Assembly: GCA_951800555.1 (NCBI GenBank)
Contig: CATOJU010000061.1
Location: 1-6,273 of the forward strand
Length of the DNA stretch: 6,273 nt
Source: an uncultured Rickettsiales bacterium
GTDB taxonomy: Bacteria; Pseudomonadota; Alphaproteobacteria; Rickettsiales; UBA1997
Reading direction: 5' to 3'
The position numbers and the translations under genes are program-made. A model generated the notes under the pieces. It did no database searches and was not told where the DNA came from. It saw nothing but the letters and a program-made list of their open reading frames with translations. Of this stretch, positions 5,115-6,273 are shown piece by piece. Numbering within the stretch: the first letter of the stretch is position 1; each line of letters opens with the position of its first letter.

Positions 5115-6120
5115 TAATTGTATAAAATATTTTTTGAATAATTTGACTACTGTTGAGGGGTTATCTAAAAATACTTTTGAATCCTATAAAAGAGATATAA
5201 ATGATTTAAAAAAATATTTTACGAAAAAAAATAAAAATTTATTGGAATTACTACTTGATGATTTAAGGGAATATGTAATATATTTAAGTAATTTATATTC
5301 TAATAGAACTGTTGATAGACATATTTCAACTATAAAGCATTTTTATGATTTTTTACAATTAGAAAAAATAATTGAAAAGAATCCGTCAACATTATTAGAA
5401 CATAAAAAGCAAAAAATATATTTACCAAATGTATTGACAGAAAGAGAGGTAAAAAAACTTTTAGTTACAAGTAGCAATGATAATACAGATTTTGGAATAC
5501 AATTTTATTGTATGCTTGAATTATTATATGCTACTGGTATGAGAGTTTCCGAATTAGTTGAACTACCAATTTCTGCTATAGAAAAAGAGTTTAATTTGGA
5601 TAATAGTGGTTTTAAATTAAAAAATTTTATGAGAATTTTAGGTAAAGGAAATAAAGAGAGAATTATTCCACTTAACAATACTGCTATCGATATTTTATAT
5701 AAATATATTGCTTTAAGAAAAAAATTACTTTGCGGAGAATATTCTAAATATTTATTTACTACAAAAGTAAAATTTTCTAAAAAAAATACTGATGATGAAA
5801 ATAATAAAAAAAGAAAAAGAATTTTAAAGATTAATAAAAAGGACAATCATCTTTCAAGACAAGCGTTTGCTAAGTATTTAAAATTTGTTGCAAAATTATC
5901 TGGTATAGATGAAGATAAAATTTCACCACACACTATACGACATTCGGTTGCTACTCATTTATTACAAAATGGAGCAGATTTAAGAATTATACAGGAAATT
6001 TTGGGACACGCCGATATATCAACAACACAAATTTATACACATTTGGAAAATGAAAAAATGAAAGAGGCTGTTGAAAAACATCATCCTTTTGCTAAGTTAA
6101 ATGAAGATGATATATGTTAA
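5098..6120 (+). CDS. xerD: Tyrosine recombinase XerD
   Basis: XerD with XerC resolves chromosome dimers at dif near the division septum under FtsK control. The N-terminal SAM-like domain (about 8-95) begins with the XerD-like YFLNNLTTVEGLSKNTFESY. Counting from GTG 5098, the catalytic residues are Arg149 (ATGMRVSEL), the GKGNKER lysine (183), His278 and Arg281 (HTIRHS), His304 (LGHADIS) and nucleophile Tyr313 (TQIYTH). The C-terminal HHPFAK resembles the HHPRA end of XerD. A TTG at 5095 could also start it, but AGAGGT at 5084-5089 sits at the better distance (8 bases) for GTG 5098. At 340 residues it is 30-40 longer than most, owing to a Lys/Asn-rich insert at about 225-250, before the HLSRQAFAKYL helix. 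It overlaps lptB by 17 bases. Confidence 0.94.
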   Translation: MKTSNNNCIKYFLNNLTTVEGLSKNTFESYKRDINDLKKYFTKKNKNLLELLLDDLREYVIYLSNLYSNRTVDRHISTIKHFYDFLQLEKIIEKNPSTLLEHKKQKIYLPNVLTEREVKKLLVTSSNDNTDFGIQFYCMLELLYATGMRVSELVELPISAIEKEFNLDNSGFKLKNFMRILGKGNKERIIPLNNTAIDILYKYIALRKKLLCGEYSKYLFTTKVKFSKKNTDDENNKKRKRILKINKKDNHLSRQAFAKYLKFVAKLSGIDEDKISPHTIRHSVATHLLQNGADLRIIQEILGHADISTTQIYTHLENEKMKEAVEKHHPFAKLNEDDIC

Positions 6121-6273
6121 TTTGGTATATTCTATTTAAACATTAGAAATTATAATTATTATACTGATGAGTTTTTTTATTAATATATAAGGCACTATCC
6201 ACTTTTTTTCTTTAAGCCACTCTTTTACCTTCTTTTTTATTTTTATTTTTACTTCTATCTTTATCTTTAATCT
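6121..6273. other. Right edge: no certain gene; possible tail of a minus-strand gene
   Basis: No hairpin with a U tract follows xerD, so no terminator for the operon is seen. On the minus strand two frames enter from the window edge without a stop. One spans 6136-6273 (45 codons, ending SIIIIISNV) and the other 6212-6271 (about 19 codons, Lys/Asn-rich, ending EGKRVA). Either could be the C-terminal end of a gene lying beyond the window, but both are of low complexity in a strand that is mostly purine, so neither is a supported CDS. Confidence 0.3.

Noticed and set aside
5505..5846. A 113-codon minus-strand open frame inside xerD
   Set aside because: It is antisense to the conserved XerD catalytic region and its hydrophobic Phe/Leu/Ser composition is the expected shadow of AT-rich Lys/Asn codons on the other strand.

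Overview
The window is very AT-rich (estimated by eye at about 20-25% GC) and bacterial. The EF-P and S16 sequences read like alphaproteobacterial versions. Together with the low GC, long A/T-only spacers, single-gene versions of normally larger operons and short palindromic repeats ending in GTCATTCC, this suggests a genome-reduced, host-associated alphaproteobacterium of the Rickettsiales/Holosporales kind. The lineage is inferred from remembered family resemblance, not from a search. The lptA and lptB genes imply an outer membrane that still carries lipopolysaccharide.

Layout. Bases 1-189 hold no gene but contain a decayed copy of a palindromic repeat. The efp gene (190-747, minus) encodes elongation factor P and has a plausible promoter at 790-817. 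Bases 748-1427 form a 680-base gene-free stretch with an intact 64-base palindrome (1052-1115), then a near-perfect bidirectional terminator hairpin (1134-1172) with no obvious gene to terminate, then a possible promoter for the next operon. On the plus strand follow ybaB (1428-1739), a diacylglycerol-kinase-family lipid kinase (1759-2631) and a tRNA-Pro with anticodon GGG (2642-2718). A small, highly basic unknown protein lies on the minus strand (2725-2931). The rpsP gene for ribosomal protein S16 (3243-3563, minus) stands alone, with a full-consensus sigma-70 promoter (3625-3653) and a terminator (3154-3193). The plus-strand lptA-lptB-xerD cluster (3839-6120) consists of overlapping genes. 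The last 150 bases hold no certain gene, although two minus-strand frames stay open to the window edge.

How the genes relate. LptA (periplasmic bridge) and LptB (cytoplasmic ATPase) are parts of one LPS export machine; lptC and rpoN, the usual alphaproteobacterial neighbours, are not adjacent, and xerD follows instead. XerD would resolve chromosome dimers with XerC at dif. EF-P relieves ribosome stalling at proline runs, and the window also carries a tRNA-Pro, but nothing suggests they are linked beyond proximity. No large novel system is visible. The most unusual signals are the paired palindromic elements bracketing efp, the orphan terminator, the small basic protein, and unusual residues in the lipid kinase and recombinase.
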